64,000 nucleotides of DNA from Mycolicibacterium thermoresistibile (GCF_900187065.1 NZ_LT906483.1:2108001-2172000); one strand, 5' to 3'. Shown: positions 1-11,976, counted from the stretch's first letter. Notes: generated by a model not told the origin, from the sequence alone. Numbers and translations are program-made.

Positions 1-750
1 GAATCCGGTCTGCTGCCGAGTGATCCGGATCTGGTCGAGGCCATGGACCAGGTGCGCGACGTGTGTTCGGCGGCATCGTCGCTGCGTAAGGCCAAGAAGC
101 TGCGGGTGCGACTGCCTTTGCCCAAATTAACTGTGGGAGTGGATAATCCGCAGCGGCTGGAGCCGTTCGTGGATCTGATCGCCGATGAGCTCAACGTCAA
201 GTCTGTCGAGCTGACCGATGACATCGCGCGTTACGGCCGGTTCGAGCTGACCGTCAACGCGCGGGTGGCCGGCCCCAGGCTGGGTAAGGACGTCCAGGCC
301 GCGATCAAGGCCGTCAAGGCGGGGGAGGGTGTGGTCAATCCGGACGGCACGCTGACGGCCGGGTCGGTGGTGCTGCAGCCCGGGGAGTTCAGTTCGCGTC
401 TGGTGGCGGCCGACGCACCGGCGGACGAGGACCGCGCCACCGCGGCTCTGCCCGAGGGCGCGGGTCTGGTGGTGCTCGACTGCACGGTCACCCCGGAGTT
501 GGAGGCCGAGGGGTGGGCCAAGGACCGCATCCGGGAGCTGCAGGAACTGCGCAAGTCGACCGGACTGGACATCTCCGACCGCATCTCGGTCGTGATGTCG
601 GTGCCGCCGCAGCGGCAGGACTGGGCCGAGCGGCACCGGGAGTTGATCGCCGGGGAGATCCTGGCCACCAGTTTCGAGTTCGGCGATCCGGGCGAGTCGG
701 CGGCCGAGATCGGCGACGGCGTGCGGGTCGCCATCGCGAAGGCGGTGTAA
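1..750 (+). CDS. ileS: Isoleucyl-tRNA synthetase, C-terminal part (5' end outside window)
   Basis: The reading frame is open from base 1 and ends at TAA 748-750, so this is the last ~249 codons of a longer gene. The protein charges tRNA-Ile with isoleucine in the cytoplasm. The visible part is the C-terminal region of long actinobacterial IleS, with a stretch near [19 protein letters not shown] followed by the LNVKSVEL and [20 protein letters not shown] blocks typical of the domain after the anticodon-binding region. The catalytic HIGH and KMSKS motifs lie upstream of the window. The first in-frame ATG at 43 is internal and not the start. In M. tuberculosis ileS sits directly before dinX; here a lipid locus separates the two. 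Confidence 0.93.
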   Translation, partial: ESGLLPSDPDLVEAMDQVRDVCSAASSLRKAKKLRVRLPLPKLTVGVDNPQRLEPFVDLIADELNVKSVELTDDIARYGRFELTVNARVAGPRLGKDVQAAIKAVKAGEGVVNPDGTLTAGSVVLQPGEFSSRLVAADAPADEDRATAALPEGAGLVVLDCTVTPELEAEGWAKDRIRELQELRKSTGLDISDRISVVMSVPPQRQDWAERHRELIAGEILATSFEFGDPGESAAEIGDGVRVAIAKAV

Positions 751-870
751 TCACCCCCGTTCACCGGACCGGGCCACGTCCGTGGTGTCCGGCTGTTCAC
801 CGTGCCCGAAGTGGTTCGGGAAGTGTTTGCCCGGCGCGTTTTATTTGCCTACGGCGCAAATTTTCGAATA

Positions 871-903
871 ATTGACACGTAAGTCAATCGAAGCCGATAG
901 GCT
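871..903 (+). promoter_or_regulatory. Candidate promoter and operator of the polyketide synthase operon
   Basis: The 271-bp gap between ileS and the polyketide synthase gene contains a perfect 6-6-6 inverted repeat, ATTGAC (871-876), a 6-nt spacer, then GTCAAT (883-888). Its left arm contains a consensus -35 (TTGACA, 872-877). TAGGCT at 898-903 is a possible -10, but the 20-nt spacing is long. An operator covering a -35 would suggest repression. The binding protein is unknown, and this is inference from sequence alone. Confidence 0.4.
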
Positions 904-1021
904 CCGAGCCACTTGGCAACTTCTGTCTGACCGGGGCAGGAGTGGTCACCAGCGGTTGCCGTTCAGGGATTCTCCCTCGGCGGGCATTCGCCGACCACCC
1001 CGTGGGGCCTCGTAGAGAAAG

Positions 1022-4000
1022 GTGAACATCGTGGGCGACACACCTGTCAATGCCGTGGCAGTGATCGGGATGGCATGTCGGCTGCCCGGGGGTATCGATT
1101 CACCCCAACGCCTGTGGGAGGCATTGCTCCGCGGCGACGACATGGTCACCGAGATCCCTGTCGACCGGTGGGACGCCGACGACTACTTCGACCCCGAACC
1201 CGGGGTGCCCGGCCGCACGGTGTCACGCTGGGGCGCCTTCCTCGACGACGTTGCTGGTTTCGACCCGGAGTTCTTCGGGATCAGCGAGCGGGAGGCCATC
1301 TCCATCGACCCCCAGCAACGTTTGTTGCTCGAGACCTCGTGGGAGGCGATGGAGCACGCCGGGCTGACCCCCGCCGACGTCGAAGGATCCTCGACCGGCG
1401 TGTTCGTCGGCCTGTCCCATGACGACTACGCCCTGCTCACCAGCGACGCCGGGGCGCTCGAAGAGGCCTACGGGTTCACCGGCAGCGCGTTCAGCATGGC
1501 GTCGGGCCGGATCGCCTACCGCCTCGGCGTGCACGGGCCGGCGGTCACCGTCGACACCGCCTGCTCCTCGAGTCTGCTTGCCGTGCACATGGCGTGCCGC
1601 AGCCTGCAGGTCGGTGAGAGCGACCTGGCGCTGGCCGGCGGCGCGATGGTGATGCTCGAACCCCGCAAGTACACCTCGGCGTCCGGGCTGGGCATGCTGT
1701 CACCGACCGGCCGCTGCCATGCGTTCGACGTGGCGGCCGACGGTTTCGTCCGGTCCGAGGGCAGCGTGATGCTGCTGCTCAAGCGGCTTCCCGACGCGCT
1801 GCGCGACAACGACCGCATCCTCGCGGTGGTCCGCGGCACCGCCGCCAACCAGGACGGCCGCACCGAGAACATCTCCACGCCGTCGATCCAGGCGCAGGCC
1901 GACGTGTACCGCAGCGCGCTGGCGGTCGCCGGCGTCGACCCCGCCACGGTCGGCATGGTGGAGGCGCACGGCACCGGCACCCCGGTCGGCGACCCCATCG
2001 AATACAACAGTCTCACACAGGTTTACGGCAAGACCGGGCCGTGTGCGCTGACCTCGGTCAAGACCAACTTCGGCCACGCCGAATCCGCGGCGGGCGCGCT
2101 GGGCATGATGAAGGCGATCCTGGCCCTGCAGCACGGTGTCGTGCCGCAGAACCTGCATTTCACCCGGCTGCCCGATGAGATGGCCGCCATCGAAACCAAT
2201 CTCTTTGTGCCGCAGGCGACCACGCTGTGGCCGGTACGGGAGGGCTGCCCGCGGCGGGCGGCGGTGTCGTCCTACGGCATGTCCGGCACCAATGTGCACG
2301 CGGTGCTCGAGCAGGCGCCGGAACCGGTGCAGCGGCCGGAGGAGTCGGCGGACACCGACGCGGCCGGGCCGCTGGTGTTCGCGCTGTCCTCCACCTCCGC
2401 CGAGGAACTGCGCCGCACCGCCGGCCGGTTGGCCGAATGGGTCGAGGCGCACACCGATGAGGTGGTTCCGGCCGATCTGGCCTACACCCTGGCCCGGCGG
2501 CGCGCCCACCGGCCGGTGCGGACCACGGTGATCGCCGACGGCGTCGAGGCTCTGACCGCGGGACTGCGCGAGGTCGCCGACGGGGACGCCCCCTATCAGC
2601 CGGCGGTCGGCATGGACGACAAGGCGCCGGTGTGGGTGTTCTCCGGGCAGGGATCGCAGTGGGCCGGGATGGGCGCCGAACTGCTCGCCACCGAACAGGT
2701 GTTCGCGGCCAAGATCGCCGAGATCGAGCCGCTGGTGGCCCGCGAATCCGGGTTCTCGGTGACCGAGGCGATGACGGCGTCGGAGACCGTGACCGGCATC
2801 GACCGCGTCCAGCCGACCCTGTTCGCCATCCAGGTGGCGCTGGCCGCCACCATGCAGTCCTACGGGGTGCGGCCCGGCGCGGTGATCGGGCATTCGCTCG
2901 GTGAGGTGGCGGCCGCCGTGGTCGCGGGGGCGCTGTCCCTGGAGGACGGGGTGAAGGTGATCTGCCGCCGCTCGCGGCTGTGCCTGCGCCTGGCCGGCGC
3001 CGGCGCGATGGCCGCGATCGAACTGCCGGCCCAGGCGGTGCGCGAGTTCCTCGCCGCCCGTGGCGTCGACGACGTCGTGCTGTCGGTGATCGCCTCCCCG
3101 GAGTCCACGGTGATCGGCGGCGCCACCGACACGGTGCGTGAACTGGTCGCGGCCTGGGAGGCCCAGGGCGTGATGGCCCGCGAGGTCGCCGTCGACGTCG
3201 CGTCCCACTCGCCGCAGGTCGATCCGATCCTCGACGAGCTCGAAGAGATCCTGGCGGACCTGCAGCCGATGACGCCCACGGTGCCGTACTACTCGGCAAC
3301 CTCCTACGACCCGCGGGAGAAGCCGGTGTGCGACGCCGACTACTGGGTGGACAACCTGCGGCACGAGGTGCGGTTCGCGGCCGCGGTGCAGGCCGCCCTC
3401 GAGGACGGCTTCCGCGTGTTCGGTGAGCTGTCCCCGCACCCGCTGCTCACCCGCGCCGTCGAGCAAACCGCACGCGGGCTGGACATGCCGGTGGCGGCGT
3501 TGCCGGCGATGCGCCGGGAGCAGGAGATGCCGCACGGCGTGCGCACCATGGTCGGCGACCTGTTCGCCGCCGGCGCCGCGGTCGATTTCGCCGCCCTCTA
3601 TCCATCCGGCCGGCTCGTCGACGCACCGTTGCCCACCTGGACCCGGCGCAAGCTGGTGCTGTCCCGGGAGAACGGTGAGCAGCAGACCCGCGGCGGCTGC
3701 ACGATCACCGTGCATCCGCTGCTCGGCACCCATGTGCGGTTGCCGGAGGAGCCCGAACGTCATGTGTGGCAGGCGGATCTGGGCACCGGTGCGCAACCGT
3801 GGCTGGCCGACCACCAGATCCACACCGTGGCCGCCCTACCCGGTGCCGCGTACTGCGAGATGGCGCTGGCCGCCGCACGCGAGGTGATCGACTCCGACGG
3901 GGTCGAGGTGCGTGACGTGCGGTTCGAGCAGATGCTGCTGCTCGACGAGCAGACCGAGGTGTCCGCGGTCGCGTCGGCGGTCGAACCGGGAACCCTCGAG

Positions 4001-7000
4001 TTCGCGGTGGAGACCGCCAAGGACGGCGAACACGAGCGGCGCGCCACCGCGGTGCTGGGCGCCGCCGATGACACCGAACCACCGCAGGCCCACGACATCG
4101 ACGCCCTGCTGGCCGAGCATCCCACCCGGATCGAGGGTGACGAGCTGCGGCAGTGGTTCGACCAGCGGGGTGTGCAGTTCGGTCCGGCGTTCACCGGCCT
4201 GACCGCGGCCCGCATCCCCGAGGGCACGGTCACCAGCGTGCTGGCCGAGGTCGGGCTGCCCGGCCAGATCCGTTCACAGCAGGCGCCGTACGGGATCCAC
4301 CCGGCGCTGCTGGACGCCTGCTTCCAGTCGGTGGCGGCGCACCCGGACGTCCAGGGTGCGGGCAGCGGTCTGTTGCTGCCGCTCGGGGTGCGCCGGCTGC
4401 AGGCCTTCGGACCCACCCGGGGTGCGCGGTACTGCTATGCGCGGGTGACCGATGCGGACGGTAGCAAGGCCGAAGCCGACCTCGATGTGCTCGACGAGCA
4501 CGGCAATGTGCTGCTGCGCGTCCAGGGTCTGCTGATGGGCGGCGCCGCCGCCGACGGCGACGACCGGGACCGGGTGCTCGGCGAGCGGCTGCTCACCATC
4601 GAATGGCAGCGTCGCGATCTGCCCGAGGCGGACTCCGCGGCGGGCAAATGGCTGCTGGTCAGCACCTCGGCCACCGCCGATGTGTCCGCCACCCGGCTCA
4701 GTGATGCGCTCAAACAGGCTGGGGCGGAGAGCACCTCGATGTGCTGGCCACAGCAGGCCGACCACGCGGACAATGTGGACCGGTTCCGCGCCGGCATCGC
4801 CGACGGGGTCACCGGGGTGGTGGTGCTCACCGGGCCGAAGAACGGCAATCCGGATGACGCGGCGGCCCGCCGGGGCAGTGACTACGTCCGGCATCTGGTG
4901 CGCATCACCCGCGAACTCGCCGAGATCGACGGTGACGCGCCGCGGCTGTTCGTCGTCACCCGGGGCGCCCAGGCCGTGCTGCCACAGGACCGGCCCAATC
5001 TCGAACAGGCCGGGCTGCGTGGCCTGCTGCGGGTGATCGGCGCCGAACATCCGCATCTGCGCACCACCCAGATCGACATCGCCGACGACGCCGACCTCGA
5101 TCGGGTGGCCGTCCAACTGCTGGGCGGCGGCGCCGAGGACGAGACGGCCTGGCGCGACGGCCAGTGGTACACCGCCCGGTTGTCGTTGAGCCCGTTGCGC
5201 CCGGAGGAACGCAAACAGGCGGTGGTGGACTGCGAACGCGATGGGATGCGGCTGGAGATCCGCACCCCCGGCGACCTGGAGACGATGGAACTCGCCGCGT
5301 TCGACCGGGTCCCGCCGGGGCCGGGGCAGATCGAGGTGGCGGTCACCGCATCCAGCATCAACTTCGCCGACGTCCTGATCGCGTTCGGACGCTATCCGAC
5401 CTTCGACGGTCGCCGCCCCCAGCTGGGCACCGACTTCGCCGGGGTGGTGACCGCGGTCGGCCCGGACGTGACCAGCCACCGGGTCGGCGACCGCGTCGGC
5501 GGGCTGTCCCCGAACGGCTGCTGGAGCACCTTCGTCACCTGCGATGCCGACCTGGCGGTGCCGCTGCCCGACGGGTTGACCGAGGGGCAGGCCGCCGCGG
5601 TGTCCACCGCGCACGCCACTGCCTGGTACGGGTTGCACGATCTGGCCCGGCTCGGCGCCGGGGAGAAGGTGCTGATCCACTCCGCCACCGGCGGTGTGGG
5701 ACTGGCGGCGATCGCGATCGCCCGTTCGGTGGGGGCGCAGATATACGCCACCGCCGGCAGCCCGGCCCGCCGGGATCTGCTGCGCGACATGGGAATAGAG
5801 CATGTCTATGACTCCCGCAGCACGGCGTTCGCCGATGAGATCCGCCGCGACACCGACGGTTACGGCGTCGACGTGGTGCTCAACTCGCTGCCCGGCGCCG
5901 CCCAGCGGGCCGGTCTGGAGCTGCTGTCGTTCGGCGGGCGGTTCATCGAGATCGGCAAACGCGACATCTACGGCGACACCCGGCTGGGCCTGTTCCCGTT
6001 CCGGCGCAATCTCGCCTTCCACGGGGTGGATCTGGGTCTGATGGCCGACAGCCATCCGCACAAGATCCGCGAGCTGCTCGAGACGGTGTACCGGCTCACC
6101 GCCGACGGTGTGCTGCCGATGCCGCAGAGCACGCACTACCCGCTGGCCGAGGCGGCCACCGCGATCCGGGTGATGAGCGCCGCCGAGCACGTCGGCAAGC
6201 TGGTGCTCGACGTTCCGCACACCGGGCGTGCCGACGTCGTGGTGCCGCCGGAACAGGCGAGCCCGTTCCGGTCCGACGGCGCCTACATCGTCACCGGCGG
6301 TATGGGCGGGCTCGGCCTGTACCTGGCCGGTGAGATGGCCGCGGCCGGCGCCGGATGCATCGTGCTCAACGGCCGTTCGGCGCCGAGCGGAGAGGCGTTG
6401 CGGACGATCGAGCAGCTCCGCGCCGCGGGCACCGAGGTCATCGTCGAATGCGGTGACATCGGCGCCGCCGAGACGGCCGAGCGGCTGGTCGCGGCCGCCC
6501 GCGCGACCGGACGGCCGGTGCGCGGTGTGCTGCACGCCGCCGCCGTGGTCGAGGACGCCACACTGACCAACATCAGCGACGAGCTCATCGACCGGGACTG
6601 GGCGCCGAAGGTGTTCGGCGCCTGGCACCTGCACCGGGCGACCGCCGACGAGCCGCTGGACTGGTTCTGCTCGTTCTCCTCGGCAGCCGCGCTGCTGGGC
6701 TCCCCGGGCCAGGGCGCCTACGCGGCGGCGAACAGCTGGCTGGACGGCTTCACGCACTGGCGGCGCGCCCAGGGGCTGCCCGCCACCGCGATCGCGTGGG
6801 GCGCCTGGGCCGAGATCGGCAAGGGTCAGCACCTGGCCGAGAGCGGGGAAACCACGATGATCGCCCCGGAGGAGGGCGCCTACGCCTTCGCGTCGATGCT
6901 GGCCCACGACCGCGGCTACACCGGTTACGCCCCGATCGTCGGCTCACCGTGGCTGAGCTCGCTCGCGCAGCGCAGCCCGTTCGCCGAGGGCTTCCAGTCG

Positions 7001-7312
7001 TCGGGGCAGAACCGCAACGACGCCAGCAAGTTCCGGGCCGAGCTGACGGCGCTGCCGCGGGAGGAGTGGTCGGCGCGGCTGCGCAAGCTGGTGTCCGAAC
7101 AGGTCAGCCTGATCCTGCGGCGCAGCATCGACCCGGACCGGCCGCTGTCGGACTACGGTCTCGACTCGCTGGGCAACCTCGAACTGCGCACCCGCATCGA
7201 GACCGAGACCGGTATCCGCATCAGCTCCACCGACATCACCACGGTGCGGGCGCTGGCCAACCACCTGTGCGATGCGCTCGCGACCGAGGAGGACGTCCCT
7301 CTTGCCTCCTGA
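1022..7312 (+). CDS. Mycocerosic acid synthase-like type I polyketide synthase (Mas/Pks5 family)
   Basis: This 2096-residue iterative polyketide synthase should elongate a fatty acyl starter with methylmalonyl units to give a methyl-branched chain for a surface lipid. Domains in order: KS (about 10-430; Cys181 in DTACSSSL, His316 in EAHGTGT, His352 in NFGHAES), AT (about 535-850; Ser625 in GHSLGE), DH (about 900-1180; His931 or His934, Asp1098 in HPALLDAC), ER (about 1420-1735; GGVGLAA near 1557), KR (about 1755-1930; Tyr1900) and ACP (Ser2049 in GLDSL). The AT contains VASHS, the methylmalonyl-type variant. The set is fully reducing and has the length of Mas-like enzymes. Start is GTG 1022 after GAGAAAGG; GTG 1031 is an alternative. 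papA and mmpL follow closely, as in the pks2-papA1-mmpL8 arrangement. There is no adjacent fadD. The exact product cannot be read from sequence. Confidence 0.93.
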   Translation: MNIVGDTPVNAVAVIGMACRLPGGIDSPQRLWEALLRGDDMVTEIPVDRWDADDYFDPEPGVPGRTVSRWGAFLDDVAGFDPEFFGISEREAISIDPQQRLLLETSWEAMEHAGLTPADVEGSSTGVFVGLSHDDYALLTSDAGALEEAYGFTGSAFSMASGRIAYRLGVHGPAVTVDTACSSSLLAVHMACRSLQVGESDLALAGGAMVMLEPRKYTSASGLGMLSPTGRCHAFDVAADGFVRSEGSVMLLLKRLPDALRDNDRILAVVRGTAANQDGRTENISTPSIQAQADVYRSALAVAGVDPATVGMVEAHGTGTPVGDPIEYNSLTQVYGKTGPCALTSVKTNFGHAESAAGALGMMKAILALQHGVVPQNLHFTRLPDEMAAIETNLFVPQATTLWPVREGCPRRAAVSSYGMSGTNVHAVLEQAPEPVQRPEESADTDAAGPLVFALSSTSAEELRRTAGRLAEWVEAHTDEVVPADLAYTLARRRAHRPVRTTVIADGVEALTAGLREVADGDAPYQPAVGMDDKAPVWVFSGQGSQWAGMGAELLATEQVFAAKIAEIEPLVARESGFSVTEAMTASETVTGIDRVQPTLFAIQVALAATMQSYGVRPGAVIGHSLGEVAAAVVAGALSLEDGVKVICRRSRLCLRLAGAGAMAAIELPAQAVREFLAARGVDDVVLSVIASPESTVIGGATDTVRELVAAWEAQGVMAREVAVDVASHSPQVDPILDELEEILADLQPMTPTVPYYSATSYDPREKPVCDADYWVDNLRHEVRFAAAVQAALEDGFRVFGELSPHPLLTRAVEQTARGLDMPVAALPAMRREQEMPHGVRTMVGDLFAAGAAVDFAALYPSGRLVDAPLPTWTRRKLVLSRENGEQQTRGGCTITVHPLLGTHVRLPEEPERHVWQADLGTGAQPWLADHQIHTVAALPGAAYCEMALAAAREVIDSDGVEVRDVRFEQMLLLDEQTEVSAVASAVEPGTLEFAVETAKDGEHERRATAVLGAADDTEPPQAHDIDALLAEHPTRIEGDELRQWFDQRGVQFGPAFTGLTAARIPEGTVTSVLAEVGLPGQIRSQQAPYGIHPALLDACFQSVAAHPDVQGAGSGLLLPLGVRRLQAFGPTRGARYCYARVTDADGSKAEADLDVLDEHGNVLLRVQGLLMGGAAADGDDRDRVLGERLLTIEWQRRDLPEADSAAGKWLLVSTSATADVSATRLSDALKQAGAESTSMCWPQQADHADNVDRFRAGIADGVTGVVVLTGPKNGNPDDAAARRGSDYVRHLVRITRELAEIDGDAPRLFVVTRGAQAVLPQDRPNLEQAGLRGLLRVIGAEHPHLRTTQIDIADDADLDRVAVQLLGGGAEDETAWRDGQWYTARLSLSPLRPEERKQAVVDCERDGMRLEIRTPGDLETMELAAFDRVPPGPGQIEVAVTASSINFADVLIAFGRYPTFDGRRPQLGTDFAGVVTAVGPDVTSHRVGDRVGGLSPNGCWSTFVTCDADLAVPLPDGLTEGQAAAVSTAHATAWYGLHDLARLGAGEKVLIHSATGGVGLAAIAIARSVGAQIYATAGSPARRDLLRDMGIEHVYDSRSTAFADEIRRDTDGYGVDVVLNSLPGAAQRAGLELLSFGGRFIEIGKRDIYGDTRLGLFPFRRNLAFHGVDLGLMADSHPHKIRELLETVYRLTADGVLPMPQSTHYPLAEAATAIRVMSAAEHVGKLVLDVPHTGRADVVVPPEQASPFRSDGAYIVTGGMGGLGLYLAGEMAAAGAGCIVLNGRSAPSGEALRTIEQLRAAGTEVIVECGDIGAAETAERLVAAARATGRPVRGVLHAAAVVEDATLTNISDELIDRDWAPKVFGAWHLHRATADEPLDWFCSFSSAAALLGSPGQGAYAAANSWLDGFTHWRRAQGLPATAIAWGAWAEIGKGQHLAESGETTMIAPEEGAYAFASMLAHDRGYTGYAPIVGSPWLSSLAQRSPFAEGFQSSGQNRNDASKFRAELTALPREEWSARLRKLVSEQVSLILRRSIDPDRPLSDYGLDSLGNLELRTRIETETGIRISSTDITTVRALANHLCDALATEEDVPLAS

Positions 7313-7364
7313 TCGACGCTGACGACACATCGCATTCGACCGCAGAGCTCGAGAAGGAGAGAAG

Positions 7365-8813
7365 ATGGTTGCGCTGGGAAACGTGGCGGTGGAGACGGTT
7401 CGCGAATGGCGACCCGATCCCGGACGGGTGGTGTCGTGGGACCCGTCGCCGGCCGCGCTGGAGAAGGCCCGGCAGGCGCCGGTCAGCTCGGTACCCGTCA
7501 GCTACATGCAGGCCCAGCATCTGCGGGGTTTCGTCGAACACGCGGCCCGCGGCCAGGAGATGTCCCGGCTGTGCATCGCGGCGTTCGACATCCCCGGCCG
7601 CTGCGACCTGCGGGCGATGACCTACGTCATCAACGCGCACATGCGCCGACATGACACGTATCGCAGCTGGTTCGAGTACCACGATTTCCACCACATCGTG
7701 CGGCACACCATCACCGACCCCGCCGACATCGAGCTGGTGCCCACCAGACACGGTGCGATGACGCCGGAACAGTGGCAGCAACACCTGCTGTCCACACCGG
7801 ATCCGTTGCAGTGGAATTGTTTCCGCTTCAGCATCATCCAGCGTTCGGACCACTTCACATTCTGCGTGTGCATGGACCACGTGCACATCGACGCGATGTT
7901 CATGGGTGCGGTGTTCATGGAGATCCACATGCAGTACGCCGCACTGGTCGGCGGTGGCGCCCCGATACCGCTGCAGGCCGGCAGCTACGACGACTTCTGT
8001 GTGCGCCAACGGCAGTACACCGAGTCGCTGACCGCCGATTCGCCGGAGGTGCGGGCCTGGGTGGACTTCGCCGGTCAGATGGGTGGCACCCTGCCGAACT
8101 TCCCGCTGCCGCTGGGAGACCGGACCAAACCGTGGCCGGGCGAGCTGATGGTGGTCAAGCTGCTCGACGGCCGGCAGACCGACCGCTTCGAAGCGGCGTG
8201 TGTGTCGGCCGGAGCGCGGTTCGTCGGCGGGGTGTTCGCCTGCGCGGCGCTCACCGAGAACGAGCTGGCCGGGGTGGAGACGTTCCACGCCATCACCCCG
8301 ACCGACACCCGCAGCACCCCGGCCGATTTCATGACCACCGGGTGGTTCACCGGGATGGTGCCGATCACCGTCCCGGCGGCGGGCGTGTCGTTCGGCGAGG
8401 CCGCGCGGGCCGCGCAGCAGTCGTTCGACTCCGGAATCGGCCTGGGTCACGTGCCCTACGACCGGGTGCTGGAACTGGTGCCTTCACTGAGAAGGGCTGA
8501 AACATGTTCGCCGATGATGTCGTTCCTCGACGCTGGTGTGCCGCCGTTGTCCGCCCTGGTCGCGTCCCAGTTGGACGGGCTCAACGCCAGGGTCTACGGG
8601 GACGGGAAGGTGCCGGCGCAGCTGTGCATGTGGGTGAACCGGATGGACAACGAGACGTCGGTGACGGTGTTCTTCCCGGACAACCCGGTGGCCCGCGCGT
8701 CGGTCGAGAAGTACGTCGCGACGCTGCGGTCGATCTATGTGGCCGTCGCGGAGGGCCGCGCCGACCGGCTCGGTGCGAGACGGTCCGGCGAGTTGCAGCG
8801 GCAGCCCGCCTGA
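7365..8813 (+). CDS. PapA-family acyltransferase (polyketide-associated protein)
   Basis: This 482-residue condensation-like acyltransferase should move the polyketide chain from its synthase to a sugar hydroxyl, most likely on trehalose or an oligosaccharide core. The catalytic HxxxD motif is His172 to Asp176 (HVHID), placed as in PapA1/PapA3/PapA4. A purine-rich ribosome site (GAGAAGGAGAG) precedes ATG 7365. The gene lies 52 bp after the synthase and 56 bp before the MmpL gene, so the three probably form one operon. Which PapA paralogue it matches cannot be settled by eye. Synteny next to ileS favours PapA4-like, while the Pks-PapA-MmpL order also fits the sulfolipid and diacyltrehalose loci. 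Confidence 0.88.
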   Translation: MVALGNVAVETVREWRPDPGRVVSWDPSPAALEKARQAPVSSVPVSYMQAQHLRGFVEHAARGQEMSRLCIAAFDIPGRCDLRAMTYVINAHMRRHDTYRSWFEYHDFHHIVRHTITDPADIELVPTRHGAMTPEQWQQHLLSTPDPLQWNCFRFSIIQRSDHFTFCVCMDHVHIDAMFMGAVFMEIHMQYAALVGGGAPIPLQAGSYDDFCVRQRQYTESLTADSPEVRAWVDFAGQMGGTLPNFPLPLGDRTKPWPGELMVVKLLDGRQTDRFEAACVSAGARFVGGVFACAALTENELAGVETFHAITPTDTRSTPADFMTTGWFTGMVPITVPAAGVSFGEAARAAQQSFDSGIGLGHVPYDRVLELVPSLRRAETCSPMMSFLDAGVPPLSALVASQLDGLNARVYGDGKVPAQLCMWVNRMDNETSVTVFFPDNPVARASVEKYVATLRSIYVAVAEGRADRLGARRSGELQRQPA

Positions 8814-8869
8814 CCGCGCCGGCAGCCCGCCGTATCCGGACCTGATCGACAGCGCGGCGGAGGTCCACC

Positions 8870-11800
8870 ATGGGCGGCACTGAAACCCCAACCGGCCGAG
8901 GGTTCTTCGGCCGGTTGGGGGACTTCGTCATCCGATTCCCACTGATCGTCATCGGGTTGTGGGTCGGGTTGGCGGTGGTTCTGGTGGCCACGGTGCCGCC
9001 GCTGGCCGAGGTGGCCGCCCGCAATCCGGTGTCGGTGCTGCCCGAGGACGCGCCGGTGATGGTCACCAGCCGCGAGATGAGCGAGGCCTTCGACGACTCC
9101 GGCGGTGACAATCTGCTGCTGGTGGTGATGACCGACGAGGAGGGTCTCGGACCGGAGGACGAGAAGGCCTACCAGAAGCTGGTTGCGGCGCTGCGCGCGG
9201 AACCGAACGGCGACATCATGATGATGCAGGACTTCATCACCACGCCGCAGCTGCGTGAAGTCGTCGCCAGCGAGGACGGGAAGGCCTGGTATCTGCCGAT
9301 CAACCTGGCCGGCGCGTGGAGCACACCCGAAGGTGGTGGGGCGTTCACCAGGGTCGCCGAGATCGTGCGCGAGGCCACCGCGGACGCCCCGATGACGGTG
9401 CACCTGACCGGGCCGGCGGCCACCATCGCCGATGTCACCGCGGTGGGGCAGCGCGACATCCACGTCATCGAGATCGCCACGGTGGTCATGGTGTTGACGA
9501 TCCTGTTGATCGTCTACCGCAACGTGGTGACCATGCTGATGCCGCTCGTCACGATCGGGGTCGCGTTCGTCACCGCCCAGGGGCTGGTCGGCGCGTTGGC
9601 GCCGCTGGGCCTGGGGGTCTCCGATCAGACCATCGTGCTGATGACCGGGATCATGGTCGGCGCGGGCGTCGACTACGCGGTGTTCCTGATCAGCCGCTAC
9701 CACGACTTCGTCCGCCGCGGCGTCGAACACCGGGCCGCGATCCGGCAGGCGATGGGATCGATCGGCAAGGTGATCGGGGCGTCCGCCGCCACCGTGGCGG
9801 TGACCTTCTTCGCCATGGTGTTCACCACACTCAGCGTCTTCCAGACGGTGGGTCCGGCGATGGCGCTGGCGATCTTCGTGTGCTTTCTGGCCGCGGTGAC
9901 ATTCCTCCCGGCGATGATCGTGCTGGCCGGGCCCCGCGGCTGGATCAGTCCGCGCCGCGATCTGACCACCCGGTTCTGGCGGCGGTCGGGAATCCGCATC
10001 GTTCGCGCTCCGAAGGCCCATCTCGCGGTGAGTCTGATCATCCTGCTCGGGCTGGCCGGCTGCGCGTTGACGGTGCAGTTCAACTACGACGACCGCAAGA
10101 CGCTGCCGCAGTCGGTGGAGAGCGCCGCGGGTTACGCCGCGATGGAACGGCACTATCCGGTGAATTCCAATCTGCCGCAGTATCTGTTCATCAACTCGCC
10201 CCGGGATCTGCGCTCACCCGAGGCGCTCGCCGATCTCGAGGAGATGGCTCGCCGGGTCAGCCAGCTGCCCGAGGTCGACACCGTGCGCGGCATCACCCGG
10301 CCGACGGGCGAACCCCTCGAACAGGCCGCCCTGTCCTATCAGGCCGGCGAGGTCGGCATCCGGCTCGACGACGCGTCCAAGCAGATCACCGACCACACCG
10401 GCGATCTGGACATGTTGGCCGACGGCGCGGATCAACTGGCCGATGCGCTCGGTGACGTGCGGGGTCAGGTCTTCCAGACGGTGGCCACCACCAAGGCCCT
10501 GGTGGACGCGCTGAGCACGCTGCAGGAGCGGTTCGGCGGTGACAGAACCCTCGACGACATCGACAACGCCGCCCGGCTCGTCTCCGGGATGCGTGAACTC
10601 GGCGATGCGATCGGCGTCAACGTCGCCAACGTGGCGGGCAACCTCGAGTGGGCGGTGCCCGTGCTCACCGCGCTGGACACCAGCCCGGTGTGTGCGGCCG
10701 ATCCGCGGTGTGTGTCGGCCCGGGAGGAGTTGCGGCAGCTCACCGTCGCCGGCCGGCAGGGTGTGCTGGACCGGATCGCCGCACTGGGGCGGCAATTGGA
10801 GGAGACCCGGGGCGGTCAGACGATCGACCAGACGCTCGCCACGTTGACCGGCACCCTCACCGATGCCACCGCCGCGCTGCGCGCCGCCGGACTCGACAAA
10901 CCGGGCAGTCTGCAGGCCAAGATCGCCACCATGCAGGAGGGCGCCGACGCGCTGGCCGATGCGAGCCGCAAGCTGGCCGACGGCGTGCAACTGCTGGTGA
11001 ACCAGACCAAGGAGATGGGATCCGGTCTGGGTGAGGCGTCGTCGTTCCTGCTGGCGATGAAGCGGGATGCGACCACCCCGGCCATGGCGGGCTTCTACAT
11101 CCCCCCGGAGGTGCTGACCCAGGAGGAGTTCGCCAAGGCCGCCGAGATCTTCGTGTCACCGGACGGGCACGGGGTGCGCTACCTGGTGACGACGACACTG
11201 AACCCGTTCAGCACCGAGGCGATGGATCTGGTGAACGAGATCACCGAAACCGCCCGCGGGGCAAGGGCGAACACCGAACTCGCCGAGGCCGACATCTCGA
11301 TGGCGGGCTTCACCACGACGCTGCGCGACACCCGCGACTACTACAACAACGACTTCCGGCTGATCACCACGCTCACCGTGGTGATCGTGTTCCTGATCCT
11401 GGTCGCGCTGCTGCGCGCCATCGTGGCTCCGCTGTATCTGATCGCCTCGGTGGTGATCTCCTACCTGTCCGCCCTGGGCCTCGGCGTCATCCTGTTCCAG
11501 TACATCCTCGGCCAGGAACTGTCCTGGAGCGTGCCGGGTCTGACGTTCATCGTGCTGGTCGCGGTCGGCGCCGACTACAACATGTTGCTGATCTCGCGGA
11601 TCCGGGAGGAGTCGCCGCACGGAATCCGGTCCGGGATCATCCGGACCGTGGGCCACACCGGCGGGGTCATCACCTCGGCGGGGCTGATCTTCGCCGCCTC
11701 CATGTTCGGGTTGGTCTTCGCCAGCATCACCACGATGATCCAGGCCGGGTTCATCCTCGGCGTCGGTCTGCTGCTCGACACCTTCCTGGTCCGCACCATC

Positions 11801-11872
11801 ACGGTGCCGGCCACGGCCGTGCTGGTGGGCCGGGCCAACTGGTGGCCGGCCAAACCTCCCCATGACGGCTGA
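8870..11872 (+). CDS. MmpL-family RND lipid transporter
   Basis: This 1000-residue inner-membrane RND transporter is the likely flippase or exporter of the lipid made by the two upstream genes, powered by the proton gradient. It has the MmpL layout: one N-terminal transmembrane segment (VIGLWVGLAVVLVATVPPL), a large extracytoplasmic domain, a membrane block with the proton-relay pair Asp268-Tyr269 (GAGVDYAVFLISR), a second large coiled domain (about 400-800) and a second membrane block with Asp902-Tyr903 (GADYNMLLISR). The long second loop and the lack of a C-terminal cytoplasmic tail resemble MmpL8/10/12 rather than MmpL3. GGAGGT at 8859-8864 gives the ribosome site for ATG 8870. Confidence 0.93.
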   Translation: MGGTETPTGRGFFGRLGDFVIRFPLIVIGLWVGLAVVLVATVPPLAEVAARNPVSVLPEDAPVMVTSREMSEAFDDSGGDNLLLVVMTDEEGLGPEDEKAYQKLVAALRAEPNGDIMMMQDFITTPQLREVVASEDGKAWYLPINLAGAWSTPEGGGAFTRVAEIVREATADAPMTVHLTGPAATIADVTAVGQRDIHVIEIATVVMVLTILLIVYRNVVTMLMPLVTIGVAFVTAQGLVGALAPLGLGVSDQTIVLMTGIMVGAGVDYAVFLISRYHDFVRRGVEHRAAIRQAMGSIGKVIGASAATVAVTFFAMVFTTLSVFQTVGPAMALAIFVCFLAAVTFLPAMIVLAGPRGWISPRRDLTTRFWRRSGIRIVRAPKAHLAVSLIILLGLAGCALTVQFNYDDRKTLPQSVESAAGYAAMERHYPVNSNLPQYLFINSPRDLRSPEALADLEEMARRVSQLPEVDTVRGITRPTGEPLEQAALSYQAGEVGIRLDDASKQITDHTGDLDMLADGADQLADALGDVRGQVFQTVATTKALVDALSTLQERFGGDRTLDDIDNAARLVSGMRELGDAIGVNVANVAGNLEWAVPVLTALDTSPVCAADPRCVSAREELRQLTVAGRQGVLDRIAALGRQLEETRGGQTIDQTLATLTGTLTDATAALRAAGLDKPGSLQAKIATMQEGADALADASRKLADGVQLLVNQTKEMGSGLGEASSFLLAMKRDATTPAMAGFYIPPEVLTQEEFAKAAEIFVSPDGHGVRYLVTTTLNPFSTEAMDLVNEITETARGARANTELAEADISMAGFTTTLRDTRDYYNNDFRLITTLTVVIVFLILVALLRAIVAPLYLIASVVISYLSALGLGVILFQYILGQELSWSVPGLTFIVLVAVGADYNMLLISRIREESPHGIRSGIIRTVGHTGGVITSAGLIFAASMFGLVFASITTMIQAGFILGVGLLLDTFLVRTITVPATAVLVGRANWWPAKPPHDG

Positions 11873-11976
11873 GCCGACGCGCCGGCAATCGCGGCCCGCA
11901 GATCGAGAACTTCCCCTGCGGCGGCAAGCATCGGTGTTTACACTTGGGTAAATATTGCGCGATCAGGAAGGGGGCG

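Noticed and set aside
4274..6907. 877-codon minus-strand frame inside the polyketide synthase gene
   Set aside because: Antisense shadow of the ER and KR coding region; Arg/Gly/His-rich with no motif.
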